From the NCBI RefSeq assembly GCF_000429405.1, contig NZ_KE386899.1, positions 125,296 to 189,295 of the forward strand: a DNA stretch of 64,000 nucleotides, in the 5' to 3' direction. The translations under genes were made by a program, and so were the position numbers. Of the stretch, positions 35,986 to 44,496 are shown one piece after another (positions within the stretch are counted from its first letter, which is position 1; every line of letters begins with the position of its first letter). Under the pieces are notes generated by a model that was not told the origin of the DNA, made no database searches, and saw nothing but the letters and a program-made list of their open reading frames with translations. The stretch comes from Algoriphagus marincola DSM 16067 (GTDB lineage Bacteria > Bacteroidota > Bacteroidia > Cytophagales > Cyclobacteriaceae).

Positions 35986-35993
35986 TAGATTTG
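35986..35993 (+). promoter_or_regulatory. Putative -7 box of the nqr operon
   Basis: TAGATTTG matches TAnnTTTG, 34 bases before the nqrA start. The -33 region has no clear TTG. Confidence 0.4.
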
Positions 35994-36027
35994 GGGCGTT
36001 TTTCAAAAGCCCATTTTACAATAAGAT

Positions 36028-37380
36028 ATGTCAAAAACCGTCAAGCTGAGGAAAGGCTTTGATATCAATCTGGTAGGTAAGGCAGCCAAAGAAATGGTTG
36101 AATTCGCTCCAGCTCAAACCTTTGCCCTAAAGCCAACAGACTTTGTAGGCCTACAGCGCCCGAAAGTATTGGTCAATGAAGGAGATACCGTGAAAGCGGG
36201 GACACCCATCTTCTTCGACAAAGCCATGGAACAGGTCAAGTTTGTAGCCCCGGTATCCGGTGAGATCATCGAGGTCAAGCGAGGTGAAAAGCGCAAACTT
36301 CTAGAAATTAGAATTCTGGCTGACAAGGAAGTTGCCTACGAGGATTTGGGCAAAATTGATCTAAGCAAAATTGATCGCGAGACCTTAGTGGACCGCTTAA
36401 CCCAAGGAGGCGTTTGGCCTCATATCATTCAGCGTCCTTTCGGAGTCATTGCCAATCCTGCTGATGAGCCAAAGGCGATTTATGTATCGGCTTTCGATAC
36501 CAACCCTTTGTCTCCTGATATGGCTTTCGTTCTTCAAGGACAAGAAGCTTACTTCCAGGCTGGCCTAGATACATTGACCAAATTGACTAGTGGAAAGGTT
36601 CACCTCAACATTAATGGCGATGAGCAGGGTTCTTCATTATTTTTACAAGCAAAAAATGTAGAAATCAACCGATTCTCAGGCCCTCATCCTGCCGGAAACG
36701 TAGGGGTGCAGATCCATCACCTTGACCCAATCAATAAAGGTGATTTGGTTTGGACAGTCAATCCAGTGGGAGTAGTTCAGATTGGAAAGTTGGTTTTGGA
36801 AGGACAGTATGATGCCTCCAAAATCATCGTGCTTACCGGGTCTGAATTATCCAAGCGAGGTTATGTGAAAACCATTTCTGGCTCAGCCGTTACTAATTAT
36901 GTGAAAGGAAATCTACAAAGCGGTCATATCCGTGTGATTTCCGGAAACGTTCTTACCGGTGAGAAAATCTCCATGGAAGGGTATTTGGGATATTATCACA
37001 ATCAAATCACCGTCATTCCAGAAGGCGATTATGAAGAGTTTTTGGGTTGGTTGAAACCTACCACTTCCAAACTCAGCTTCCACAAGGCGATCGGGATGCT
37101 TTCTTTCCTCAACAAAGGAGAATTCAAAGTAGACACCAATACGCACGGTGAGGAGCGACCTTTTGTAGTTTCCGGTGTATTTGAAAAAGTGCTTCCAATG
37201 GACATTCTTCCAACCTACCTATTCAAAGCAATCCACGCGGAGGACTTTGACGAGATGGAGCAACTTGGTCTTTATGAGATCATAGAGGAAGATGTGGCTT
37301 TATGTGAATTTGTAGATCCTTCTAAGAATGATTTGCAGGAGTTGGTAAGAAGTGGGATAGAATTATTAATGTATAGCTAA
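36028..37380 (+). CDS. nqrA: Na+-translocating NADH:quinone reductase subunit A
   Basis: Cytosol-facing subunit of the sodium-pumping NADH dehydrogenase. The 450-residue product shows the family opening SKTVKLRKGFDINLVGKA, the biotin-attachment-like barrel (GDTVKAGTPIFFDKAMEQVKFVAPVSGEI) and RPFGVIANPADEPKAIYVSAFDTNPLSPD. First gene of nqrABCDE, 3 bases before nqrB. The complex expels Na+ coupled to quinone reduction and is the usual primary respiratory entry point in Bacteroidota. Confidence 0.96.
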   Translation: MSKTVKLRKGFDINLVGKAAKEMVEFAPAQTFALKPTDFVGLQRPKVLVNEGDTVKAGTPIFFDKAMEQVKFVAPVSGEIIEVKRGEKRKLLEIRILADKEVAYEDLGKIDLSKIDRETLVDRLTQGGVWPHIIQRPFGVIANPADEPKAIYVSAFDTNPLSPDMAFVLQGQEAYFQAGLDTLTKLTSGKVHLNINGDEQGSSLFLQAKNVEINRFSGPHPAGNVGVQIHHLDPINKGDLVWTVNPVGVVQIGKLVLEGQYDASKIIVLTGSELSKRGYVKTISGSAVTNYVKGNLQSGHIRVISGNVLTGEKISMEGYLGYYHNQITVIPEGDYEEFLGWLKPTTSKLSFHKAIGMLSFLNKGEFKVDTNTHGEERPFVVSGVFEKVLPMDILPTYLFKAIHAEDFDEMEQLGLYEIIEEDVALCEFVDPSKNDLQELVRSGIELLMYS

Positions 37381-37383
37381 AAT

Positions 37384-38583
37384 ATGAAGGCATTACAAAA
37401 TCTCTTCGATAGTATTAAGCCGAACTTTGAAAAGGGCGGCAAATGGGAAAAGTTTTACACGCTTTATGAAGGTCACCGCACGATTGCCTTTGCACCGGAC
37501 TTGACTACCAAGGCCAAAGGTGCTCAGATCAAAGATGCGACCGACCTAAAGCGAGTGATGATCACCGTAGTGATCGCTATGGTTCCAGCTTTGCTTTTTG
37601 GTATCCTGAATATCGGACACCAGCATTTTCTGGCGAGTGGTGAAGCAGCTACTTGGATCGATAAAGCAGTATTTGGCGCAATTTCAGTTCTTCCTATTCT
37701 GATCGTTTCCTACGCAGTAGGACTTTTGACAGAATTCACGTTTTGTGTCATCCGAAACCACCCTATCTCAGAGGGTTACTTGGTGACAGGAATGTTGATT
37801 GCCCTAGTCATGCCTCCATACATTCCGCTTTGGCAAGTAGCGCTAGCGACAATTTTCGCTGTGGTGATTGGTAAGGAAGTGTTTGGTGGTACAGGCATGA
37901 ATATTTTGAACGTCGCTATGACTGCGCGAGCATTCTTGTATTTTGCTTATCCTGCCCAAATCTCCGGAGATCAAGTTTGGACTTACTTGGCAGACAAGAC
38001 TGCTGTTGATGGTTATTCTGGAGCGACAGCTTTGGCAGTTGCATACAATGCCGGTGTGGAAGGTGTAGACGCAGGTCAGGCTTTGGCACAGCACAATGCA
38101 TCGATCGGAGCCGACTTTAGCTTTATGAATATGTTCATGGGCTGGATTCCAGGATCAATTGGTGAGACTTCTACTCTGATGGCTTTGATCGGAGCTGTGA
38201 TTCTGATCGGTACAGGTGTAGCTAGCTGGAAAATCATCGTATCTGGATTTGGGGGTGCTTATGTAATGGGATTAGTAATGAATCTCTTTGCAGCTAATGA
38301 ATTTATGGCAATGGCTCCACACTTGCACTTGGTGATGGGTGGTTTGGCCTTTGGTGTTGTATTCATGGCTACTGATCCCGTATCAGCATCACAAACTGAA
38401 ACTGGTAAATGGATTTATGGATTTTTGATTGGTGCTTTGACCATTATCATCCGAGTGACCAATCCAGCTTATCCAGAAGGAATTATGCTAGCCGTTCTCT
38501 TGATGAACGTCTTCGCACCATTGATTGACTATTACGTAGTGAAAGCAAACAAAACAAGGAGGTTACAACGTGCAACAGTCTAA
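37384..38583 (+). CDS. nqrB: Na+-NQR subunit B
   Basis: Integral membrane subunit with about eight to ten helices, carrying covalent FMN. The flavin-attachment motif SGAT is present (212-215, FMN on Thr215) in VDGYSGATALA. Other family blocks: NHPISEGYLVTGMLIALVMP, GKEVFGGTGMNILN and FMATDPVSASQTETGKW. The 399-residue length is slightly short but complete. Its last 14 bases overlap the nqrC start, where a strong ribosome-binding site is embedded. Confidence 0.96.
   Translation: MKALQNLFDSIKPNFEKGGKWEKFYTLYEGHRTIAFAPDLTTKAKGAQIKDATDLKRVMITVVIAMVPALLFGILNIGHQHFLASGEAATWIDKAVFGAISVLPILIVSYAVGLLTEFTFCVIRNHPISEGYLVTGMLIALVMPPYIPLWQVALATIFAVVIGKEVFGGTGMNILNVAMTARAFLYFAYPAQISGDQVWTYLADKTAVDGYSGATALAVAYNAGVEGVDAGQALAQHNASIGADFSFMNMFMGWIPGSIGETSTLMALIGAVILIGTGVASWKIIVSGFGGAYVMGLVMNLFAANEFMAMAPHLHLVMGGLAFGVVFMATDPVSASQTETGKWIYGFLIGALTIIIRVTNPAYPEGIMLAVLLMNVFAPLIDYYVVKANKTRRLQRATV
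38556..38562 (+). promoter_or_regulatory. Shine-Dalgarno sequence of nqrC within nqrB
   Basis: AAGGAGG, 7 bases ahead of a GTG start codon at 38570. Such a strong site is rare in this window and helps decide the GTG start. Confidence 0.7.
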
Positions 38584-39337
38584 CGCATATATCATCACAT
38601 TTTCGGTCATTTTGACCGTTGTATTGGGTCTTCTGCTATCTGGGACTTCCCAAGTCCTGGGTCCACTTCAGAAAGAAGCAGAGGCTTTGGATAAAAAGAA
38701 GCAAATTCTAGGTGCTGTAATTTCCGCAGAGGAAATTGGCTCTATGAAAGCTGAGGAAATCAATGCTTTCTACAACTCTCATATCGCTACTGTAGTAGTT
38801 GATATCGAGGGAAATGAAGTAACCGAACAGGGTGGAACTCCTGTTACCGCTGAGAGCGTGGATATCGGTAAAAACTACAAGAAGCCAGTAGAAGAAAGAC
38901 TCTTTCCAGTATTCATCTTCCATGAAGAAGGAAATGCGGAAGCGGTACAATCTTACATCTTCCCTGTTTATGGAGCTGGACTTTGGGATGCTATTTGGGG
39001 TTTCGTAGCCCTAGATACTGATATGAATACCATTGGTGGTGTGACTTTCGCCCATGCTGGAGAGACTCCAGGCTTGGGAGCTAGAATCACCGAGTCTGGT
39101 GTACAGCAGCGATTTGTAGGCAAAGAGATCTTCAATGAGCAAGGCGAGCTAGTCGCCGTTAGTATGCAAAAGGGTGAAGGAAAAGATTACACTGGTGAAC
39201 CTCATAAAGTAGACGGAATGTCTGGAGCTACCATTACTGCAAATGGTGTCAACGATATGTTGAGTAATTACTTAGGTCATTACAAAGCATTCATCGATTC
39301 TAAAAAATCATCTACAACCCTAGCGGTCGTAAATTAA
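38570..39337 (+). CDS. nqrC: Na+-NQR subunit C
   Basis: Membrane-anchored periplasmic subunit with the second covalent FMN. One N-terminal helix (about 7-27), then a soluble domain with GLWDAIWGFVALDTDMNTI, FAHAGETPGLGARI and the flavinylation motif SGAT (218-221, Thr221) in DGMSGATITANGV. The start is GTG at 38570, placing the familiar MQQSNAYIITFSVILT at the N-terminus, preceded by AAGGAGG. The overlap with nqrB (14 bases) suggests coupling. An ApbE flavin transferase is needed for maturation but none is in the window. Confidence 0.95.
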   Translation: MQQSNAYIITFSVILTVVLGLLLSGTSQVLGPLQKEAEALDKKKQILGAVISAEEIGSMKAEEINAFYNSHIATVVVDIEGNEVTEQGGTPVTAESVDIGKNYKKPVEERLFPVFIFHEEGNAEAVQSYIFPVYGAGLWDAIWGFVALDTDMNTIGGVTFAHAGETPGLGARITESGVQQRFVGKEIFNEQGELVAVSMQKGEGKDYTGEPHKVDGMSGATITANGVNDMLSNYLGHYKAFIDSKKSSTTLAVVN

Positions 39338-39366
39338 TATTCTCCACTTCACTGAATCTAATTGAT

Positions 39367-40050
39367 ATGAGTACAGAAACTGTAGAAAAAGCAATCGAAA
39401 AAAAGCCGGCTGAGGCTTTACTTTCGAAGCGTAGAAAAAGACTGATTAGTGACCCATTAGTGGATGATAATCCCATCACCATTCAGGTATTGGGAATCTG
39501 TTCTGCCTTGGCAGTGACGACCCAGATGAAGCCAACATTGGTAATGGCTATCTCGGTAATATTCGTAATGGTTATGTCCAACTTGGTCATCTCATTGATG
39601 AGAAATACCATCCCAAGCCGAGTACGAATCATCGTACAGCTTGCAGTAGTAGCATCTCTAGTAACTCTTGTAAATGAGGTTTTGAAAGCTTTTGCTTTTG
39701 ATATGTACAAGGAGCTTTCAGTTTTCGTAGGTCTGATCATTACCAACTGTATTGTAATGGGTCGTCTAGAGGCATTTGCACTCGGTAACAAGCCTTACGA
39801 TTCTGTTTTGGATGGCTTTGGTTCTGCTCTTGGATACTCTTGGATCATTTTGACAGTAGCATTCTTCAGAGAGTTGTGGGGTTCAGGTTCTGTATTTGGA
39901 CTTCCTATTTTCGATTATGTTTCTAGCATCTTTGGTCCTGATTTCAAATTAGCCACCAATGGTCTGATGGTTTCTCCGGTGGGAGCTTTCGTCATCCTTG
40001 GATTGATCATCTGGGTACAGCGTACCAAGACAGGCTATGTAGAACACTAA
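39367..40050 (+). CDS. nqrD: Na+-NQR subunit D
   Basis: Integral membrane subunit, 227 residues, six helices after a charged N-terminal extension of about 35 residues (KAIEKKPAEALLSKRRKR). Family blocks: DNPITIQVLGICSALAVT, ITNCIVMGRLEAFALGNKP and GFGSALGYSWIILTVAFFRE. Together with NqrE it forms the iron-binding inverted-topology pair; the cysteines CSALA and NCIV are the expected ligands. In operon order between nqrC and nqrE, 15 bases before the latter. Confidence 0.96.
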   Translation: MSTETVEKAIEKKPAEALLSKRRKRLISDPLVDDNPITIQVLGICSALAVTTQMKPTLVMAISVIFVMVMSNLVISLMRNTIPSRVRIIVQLAVVASLVTLVNEVLKAFAFDMYKELSVFVGLIITNCIVMGRLEAFALGNKPYDSVLDGFGSALGYSWIILTVAFFRELWGSGSVFGLPIFDYVSSIFGPDFKLATNGLMVSPVGAFVILGLIIWVQRTKTGYVEH

Positions 40051-40065
40051 AACCCGGTAGAAGAA

Positions 40066-40677
40066 ATGGAATTATTCAATTTAGGTATTCGGTCGATCTT
40101 TATCGACAACATGGTTTTCGCTTACTTCCTCGGCATGTGTTCTTTCCTTGCTGTATCCAAAAAAGTAAGTACTGCCCTTGGACTAGGAGCTGCAGTTATT
40201 TTCGTATTGACCGTCACGGTTCCGGTTAACTGGCTTTTGAATGAGTATGTTTTGAAAGAAGGTGCATTGACATGGGTTACTGCAGATTTGGCTTCTGTTG
40301 ATTTGACTTTCCTTCGATTCATCATGTTTATCGCTATTATTGCTGCGATGGTTCAGTTGGTGGAAATGGTCGTTGAAAAGTTCGCTCCTGCTCTTTACGG
40401 TGCATTGGGGATCTTCTTGCCTTTGATCGCTGTGAACTGTGCGATTTTGGGTGGATCTCTTTTCATGGCTCAGCGAGACTATACTCTGGCTGAATCTGCT
40501 GTCTACGGATTCGGTTCCGGTACTGGATTCTTCTTGGCCATTGTAGCTTTGGCTGCTATTCGAGAGAAATTAAAGTATTCTGCAGTTCCTAATGGTTTGA
40601 AAGGTTTGGGTATTACCATGCTTTTGACCGGTTTGATGGGAATCGCATTTATGTCCTTTATGGGCATTGACCTTTAA
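40066..40677 (+). CDS. nqrE: Na+-NQR subunit E
   Basis: Integral membrane partner of NqrD, 203 residues, six helices. Characteristic stretches: [41 protein letters not shown] and [21 protein letters not shown]; cysteines in GMCSF and VNCAI match the iron site shared with NqrD. It is the last nqr gene here. The expected nqrF, encoding the NADH-oxidising FAD/2Fe-2S subunit, does not follow; the next 466 bases hold repeats. Confidence 0.96.
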   Translation: MELFNLGIRSIFIDNMVFAYFLGMCSFLAVSKKVSTALGLGAAVIFVLTVTVPVNWLLNEYVLKEGALTWVTADLASVDLTFLRFIMFIAIIAAMVQLVEMVVEKFAPALYGALGIFLPLIAVNCAILGGSLFMAQRDYTLAESAVYGFGSGTGFFLAIVALAAIREKLKYSAVPNGLKGLGITMLLTGLMGIAFMSFMGIDL

Positions 40678-40839
40678 GGATTAGAATTCCTTTTATAGGA
40701 TACACATTATTGATTCGTCATCGCGAGAGAAACGAAGCCCGCCTCCCGGAGGGCAGGTGATCTTAATTGTAAAAATTGGAAGGCTTCACTTCCTTACCGA
40801 TGACAAATAATATTGTGCAAATTAAGTTCATGTCAGTCC

Positions 40840-40870
40840 GAGCGGAGTCGAGGACCCTTCGACTCCGCTC
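40840..40870. repeat. Hairpin repeat element of the GAGCGGAGTCGA type
   Basis: Perfect 12-bp stem with a 7-base loop GGACCCT; outer GTCAG/GTGAC arms extend it imperfectly. A diverged half-copy lies at 41879-41898. Confidence 0.7.
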
Positions 40871-40993
40871 AGGGTGACTAAAACAGCTGCTTAATTTTAA
40901 ACTTCTGTCATCTGGTTTTGTACATTATCCTAAATGTTAAGCCTCGCAATGACGAATTTTTTATTTGCATCCCGAGGACTATTTATTTTTCAG

Positions 40994-41113
40994 AGGTTTG
41001 GAATGCTACCGCTACAGGTAGTATCTTACTGTTTCAAACCTTATCTCACGCTATCAAATGCCCATGAGAACTCACACAGGGTAATGCTCCGATACATCGG
41101 GGTAGGGCATTCC
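40994..41113. repeat. Inverted-repeat element before the DUF1080 gene
   Basis: AGGTTTG (40994-41000) pairs with CAAACCT (41035-41041), with an inner CTACC/GGTAG stem (41006-41010, 41017-41021). GGAATGC-TACC (41000-41010) is also inverted near the far end as GGTAGGGCATTCC (41101-41113), so the whole may be one ~115-bp MITE-like or structured element. Confidence 0.5.
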
Positions 41114-41143
41114 ATATGACCATAAAAAAACAATCATAAACAT

Positions 41144-41764
41144 ATGAAAACGCCCATATCATTTTTAATCCTCTTTCTCATTTCCCAGCTTTCTTTTGCT
41201 CAATCCGGAGAATGGATTGAGTTGTTTAATGGAGAAAATCTGGATGGTTGGAAGGTTTCCGAAAACCCTGAATCATTCCAAGTTGTAGATGGAGTGATCA
41301 AAGTGGACGGTCCGCGTGCCCATGCTTTCTATATGGGTCCAGTAGGAAATCATGATTTTAAGAATTTTGAGTTGATGGTGGAAGTGAAAACCATGCCCAA
41401 GGCAAATTCGGGAATATTTATTCATACAGAATATCAAGAAAATGGCTGGCCCAATGTAGGTTATGAAATTCAGGTCAATCAATCTCATTCCGACTGGAGA
41501 AAAACTGGGAGTGTGTACTCCTTCCAAGACGTACGTGAAGTCTACGTGGAGGATGGGGAATGGTACACGGAGCATGTGATCGTCCAAGGAGATCAAATCA
41601 CTGTGAAAATCAACGGAGAGACTATCAATGAGTATGATGAGTCGGAGGTGAGAAGCGGTGATTTGGGAACCAAAAAGCTCAGCTCGGGGACCATTGCTTT
41701 GCAGGCACATGATCCAGAATCCGTGATTTATTACCGCAGTGTGAAGATTAGGGTTTTGGAATAA
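41144..41764 (+). CDS. Secreted DUF1080 (3-keto-disaccharide hydrolase) domain protein
   Basis: A 206-residue exported protein with signal peptide (cleavage near SFAQ at 20) and one DUF1080 domain, a concanavalin-like beta-sandwich: EWIELFNGENLDGWKVSE, the central NSGIFIHTEYQENGWPNVGYEIQV and GTIALQAHDPESVIYYRSVKI. Members hydrolyse 3-keto sugars produced by Gfo/Idh-type dehydrogenases; one exported member of that family is present at 4995, though far away. Monocistronic. Confidence 0.9.
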   Translation: MKTPISFLILFLISQLSFAQSGEWIELFNGENLDGWKVSENPESFQVVDGVIKVDGPRAHAFYMGPVGNHDFKNFELMVEVKTMPKANSGIFIHTEYQENGWPNVGYEIQVNQSHSDWRKTGSVYSFQDVREVYVEDGEWYTEHVIVQGDQITVKINGETINEYDESEVRSGDLGTKKLSSGTIALQAHDPESVIYYRSVKIRVLE

Positions 41765-41878
41765 AAAATTGAGTTGAGGTGTTGAATAGGATCAGTTCAT
41801 CCATGGTACCTATTTTGTTTTTAATGCTCCTTTTGATAAGAACTTAGATTGAAAAACAAAAAAAATAGAGAATAGGCT

Positions 41879-41898
41879 TCGACTTCGCTCAGCCTGAC
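41879..41898. repeat. Half copy of the GAGCGGAGTCGA repeat
   Basis: TCGACTTCGCTCAGCCTGAC matches 40859-40878 at 17 of 20 positions; only one arm of the hairpin remains. Confidence 0.55.
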
Positions 41899-41942
41899 AA
41901 AAAAGTCATTAGACTAATATGATATTTTGAATTCCGTCCCTT

Positions 41943-42497
41943 ATGGCATTTACCTATAAAAGAATCCTATCCTACTTTCTGAGAGGCTTACTGTTTCTGA
42001 CTCCATTGGCAGTGACAGTCTATGTGATTTATGCGATTTTTATCTTTTTGGATGGTCTGATTCCTGTGCCTATTCCCGGAATAGGGATTCTGATGGTTCT
42101 TGCCTTGATTACTTTTATCGGCTATCTGGCGAGTTTGTTCTTTACTAAGCCATTTTTTGAGTGGTTTGAGCGGGGAGTGTTTAAGATTCCTTTGGTGAAT
42201 TTGCTCTATACCTCGATTAAAGACCTGATGGGTGCTTTTGTAGGTGAAAAGAAGAAGTTTAGCAGCCCGGTAATTGTACAAATTTCGGAGAACTTATCCC
42301 GATTGGGCTTTATCACACAGGAAGACATGTCCAATATCGGTGAGCCTGAATTAGTGGCTGTGTATTTTCCACATAGCTACAACGTATCCGGCAATGTTTT
42401 TTTGGTGCCCAAAGACAAAATCAAACCACTCAAAGGAGTCAAAAGTACCGATGTGATGAAATTTATGGTTTCGGGAGGAGTGTCGAGTTTGAGGTAA
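41943..42497 (+). CDS. DUF502 family membrane protein
   Basis: A 184-residue protein with two transmembrane helices (about 12-35 and 48-68) followed by a soluble domain. The stretch FERGVFKIPLVNLLYTSIKDLMGAF and PHSYNVSGNVFLVPKDKI are characteristic of DUF502, a widespread family of unknown function. Its stop is directly adjacent to the end of the convergent TolB-like gene (42497/42498). No regulatory signal identified. Confidence 0.88.
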   Translation: MAFTYKRILSYFLRGLLFLTPLAVTVYVIYAIFIFLDGLIPVPIPGIGILMVLALITFIGYLASLFFTKPFFEWFERGVFKIPLVNLLYTSIKDLMGAFVGEKKKFSSPVIVQISENLSRLGFITQEDMSNIGEPELVAVYFPHSYNVSGNVFLVPKDKIKPLKGVKSTDVMKFMVSGGVSSLR

Positions 42498-43409
42498 TTA
42501 TCTATAATACCTCACAAAAGCAATCCAATCTCCATCTGGTGACCAAGAATGCACATTGATGGTGCCTTGGCCTCCATAAAAAACATCGGTAAGGTCTCTG
42601 ATTTCTTTGGTTTCTACATTGAGTAGTCGAAGCTTCACGTCTTTTCCGAAGGGATGGGCACCTTTTTGATCTTTGAGGTAGGATATTATCACAGCACTTT
42701 TATTGTCCGGCGATGGGTGGGGAAACCAGTTGTCCAAGTCATCAAAAGTCAGTTGCTCTTGCCCGCTTCCATCGGTTTTCATCCGATAAGTTTGCATCCT
42801 GCCCGTCCGATGACTGTTGAAGTAGATCCACTTTCCGTCGTAAGAATATTCCGGGCCGTCGTCCAACCCTTCCGCATCGGTCAATCGAACTTCCTCGCCA
42901 CCTTGGGTCGAGATTGCCCAGATATCCCAAGCACCATTTCTTTCTGCACAATATACCAGTGTCTTTCCATCCGGACTGATTCCATGCCAGTAGCTGGGAT
43001 ACTTAGGGGTGATGAGTTTGGCCGTTCCGCCTGCTGTGGGAATGGTGTAAATACGCGAACCCATTCCTTCCTCATTTTTGCTGAAAACGATGGTCTTCCC
43101 ATCAAAACTCAAGCCATGGTCATTGTTGATCCGAGTGATTTGACCTGGGAAAATCGGCCCCAAATTATTCCCTTCCAAATCAATTTTTTCAAGTTTTCCA
43201 GCGGGATTAATCAAGAGATAATCTCCATCCCGAGTCCAGTTTGGAGCTTCGAAGTGTCGTTTTTCTCTCAAAATCACTTTTTGCTCCAGTGTTTCTACAT
43301 TCAAAATGACTAATTCGCTTTCGATAGATGCTGGAACTTGGGCCATGGCTGATAAGAAAGTAAAGAAAAGGGATATTGAAAACAGGAGATTGCTGATTCT
43401 TAGGTTCAT
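42498..43409 (-). CDS. Exported TolB-like WD40/PD40 propeller protein
   Basis: A 303-residue protein with a signal peptide (cleavage near AMAQ at about 24) and repeated PD40 blades: APNWTRDGDYLLINPAGK, GLSFDGKTIVFSKNEEG, WHGISPDGKTLVYCAER, EYSYDGKWIYFNSHRTGRMQ and HSWSPDGDWIAFVRY. These resemble TolB and are often found in periplasmic proteins with a scaffolding role; no peptidase or other domain is attached. Convergent with the DUF502 gene. Specific function unknown. Confidence 0.85.
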   Translation of the reverse strand: MNLRISNLLFSISLFFTFLSAMAQVPASIESELVILNVETLEQKVILREKRHFEAPNWTRDGDYLLINPAGKLEKIDLEGNNLGPIFPGQITRINNDHGLSFDGKTIVFSKNEEGMGSRIYTIPTAGGTAKLITPKYPSYWHGISPDGKTLVYCAERNGAWDIWAISTQGGEEVRLTDAEGLDDGPEYSYDGKWIYFNSHRTGRMQTYRMKTDGSGQEQLTFDDLDNWFPHPSPDNKSAVIISYLKDQKGAHPFGKDVKLRLLNVETKEIRDLTDVFYGGQGTINVHSWSPDGDWIAFVRYYR

Positions 43410-43455
43410 TTTAGGCTAGGTTTGTTGCTTTTAATTTACAAAACCCAATCCTGAC

Positions 43456-44496
43456 CTAACCTACCTTTACTGTAAATTCCTTTTTTCCGGTGAAGCTTCC
43501 GATTTGCCAAGCTCCTTGATTGGCTTGTTTTAGCGTGTCTTCAAACCAAGTTTTATTATCTGGAGAAACAGCAATCAAGAGCCCTCCGCTGGTCTGTGGA
43601 TCACAGAGTTTGACCAGATCCATGCCCTTGACTCCTTCTGTTTTGGTATTGTAAGCGTTCCAGTTTCGGTAGGTGTTATCTGGAAAAATAAACTGATCGA
43701 TATAGCCCTGAATTCCCTCAATCAATGGTAATTGACCAATCGCTAGTTCTGCTGAAAGTCCAGCTCCCTCTGCCATTTCGATCAAATGTCCCAACAGCCC
43801 AAATCCCGTCACATCTGTCATGGCATGTACTTCCTCATGATTTCCTAAGACAGCCCCGATTTTATTTAATTGGCAGGCTGTATTTACCAGCTTCTCATAA
43901 TCCTGGTCTTGGATTTTTTGACGTTTCAATGCCGTAGCCAATACCCCGATTCCGAGCGGCTTGGTCAGAAAAATCAGGTCACCTTCTTTAGCTCCCTGAT
44001 TGGTTTTGATCTTACGGGGATGTACGGTTCCATTCACTGAAAGTCCGAAAATCGGGTCCTTGGCAGCGATGCTATGACCTCCTGCGAGTTCGATACCAGC
44101 CTTGCTACAGATACTTTTTGCCCCTTTCATGACTTTGGCTGCCAGTTCGGGTGCAAGTTTTTCCACCGGCCAACTCAGAATCGCATTCGCAAATAGGGGT
44201 TTTCCACCCATGGCATAGACATCCGAGATCGCATTGGCAGCGGCGATCTGTCCAAAATCAAAAGGGTCGTCCACAATTGGAGTGAAAAAGTCAACGGTGT
44301 TGACCATAGCAATATCCTCACTCACTTGATACACCGCCGCATCGTCTTTGCCGGAATTACCGACGAGTAAGTTGGGGTCAGCTTGGCTGAAAGAGTTGCT
44401 GGCTGAAAGAATTTGATCCAGGATGGCAGGTGCGATTTTGCAGCCGCAGCCAGAGCCTTCACTCCATTCGGTCAATCTGATAGGGGTATCATTCAT
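43456..44496 (-). CDS. selD: Selenide, water dikinase
   Basis: Makes selenophosphate from selenide and ATP. The 346-residue product has the catalytic CGCK motif (Cys17, Cys19, Lys20) with cysteine, not selenocysteine, in the active position, then VDFFTPIVDDPFDFGQIAAANAISDVYAMGG and GGHSIAAKDPIFGLSVNG, as in other SelD. It overlaps mnmH by 8 bases, so selenophosphate is probably used for 2-selenouridine in tRNA; no selenocysteine machinery is seen in the window. Confidence 0.95.
   Translation of the reverse strand: MNDTPIRLTEWSEGSGCGCKIAPAILDQILSASNSFSQADPNLLVGNSGKDDAAVYQVSEDIAMVNTVDFFTPIVDDPFDFGQIAAANAISDVYAMGGKPLFANAILSWPVEKLAPELAAKVMKGAKSICSKAGIELAGGHSIAAKDPIFGLSVNGTVHPRKIKTNQGAKEGDLIFLTKPLGIGVLATALKRQKIQDQDYEKLVNTACQLNKIGAVLGNHEEVHAMTDVTGFGLLGHLIEMAEGAGLSAELAIGQLPLIEGIQGYIDQFIFPDNTYRNWNAYNTKTEGVKGMDLVKLCDPQTSGGLLIAVSPDNKTWFEDTLKQANQGAWQIGSFTGKKEFTVKVG

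Larger units (their letters stand above)
40678..41143. repeat. Non-coding spacer of 466 bases made of several dispersed repeat elements
   Basis: No credible gene. It contains TTCGTCATCGCGAG (40715-40728) matched in inverted orientation by CTCGCAATGACGAA (40943-40956, 13/14), an inner GTCATCG/CGATGAC pair (40717-40723, 40798-40804), a perfect 12-bp hairpin GAGCGGAGTCGA (40840-40851 with 40859-40870) and a further inverted element at 40994-41113. GAGCGGAGTCGA-like words are common dispersed intergenic repeats in Bacteroidota. Confidence 0.7.

Noticed and set aside
40934-41119. A 61-codon frame downstream of nqrE
   Set aside because: It runs through the inverted-repeat elements and has no conserved features; not NqrF-like.
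42654-43313. A 219-codon open frame on the plus strand
   Set aside because: Fully antisense to the TolB-like gene, with no signal peptide or family resemblance.
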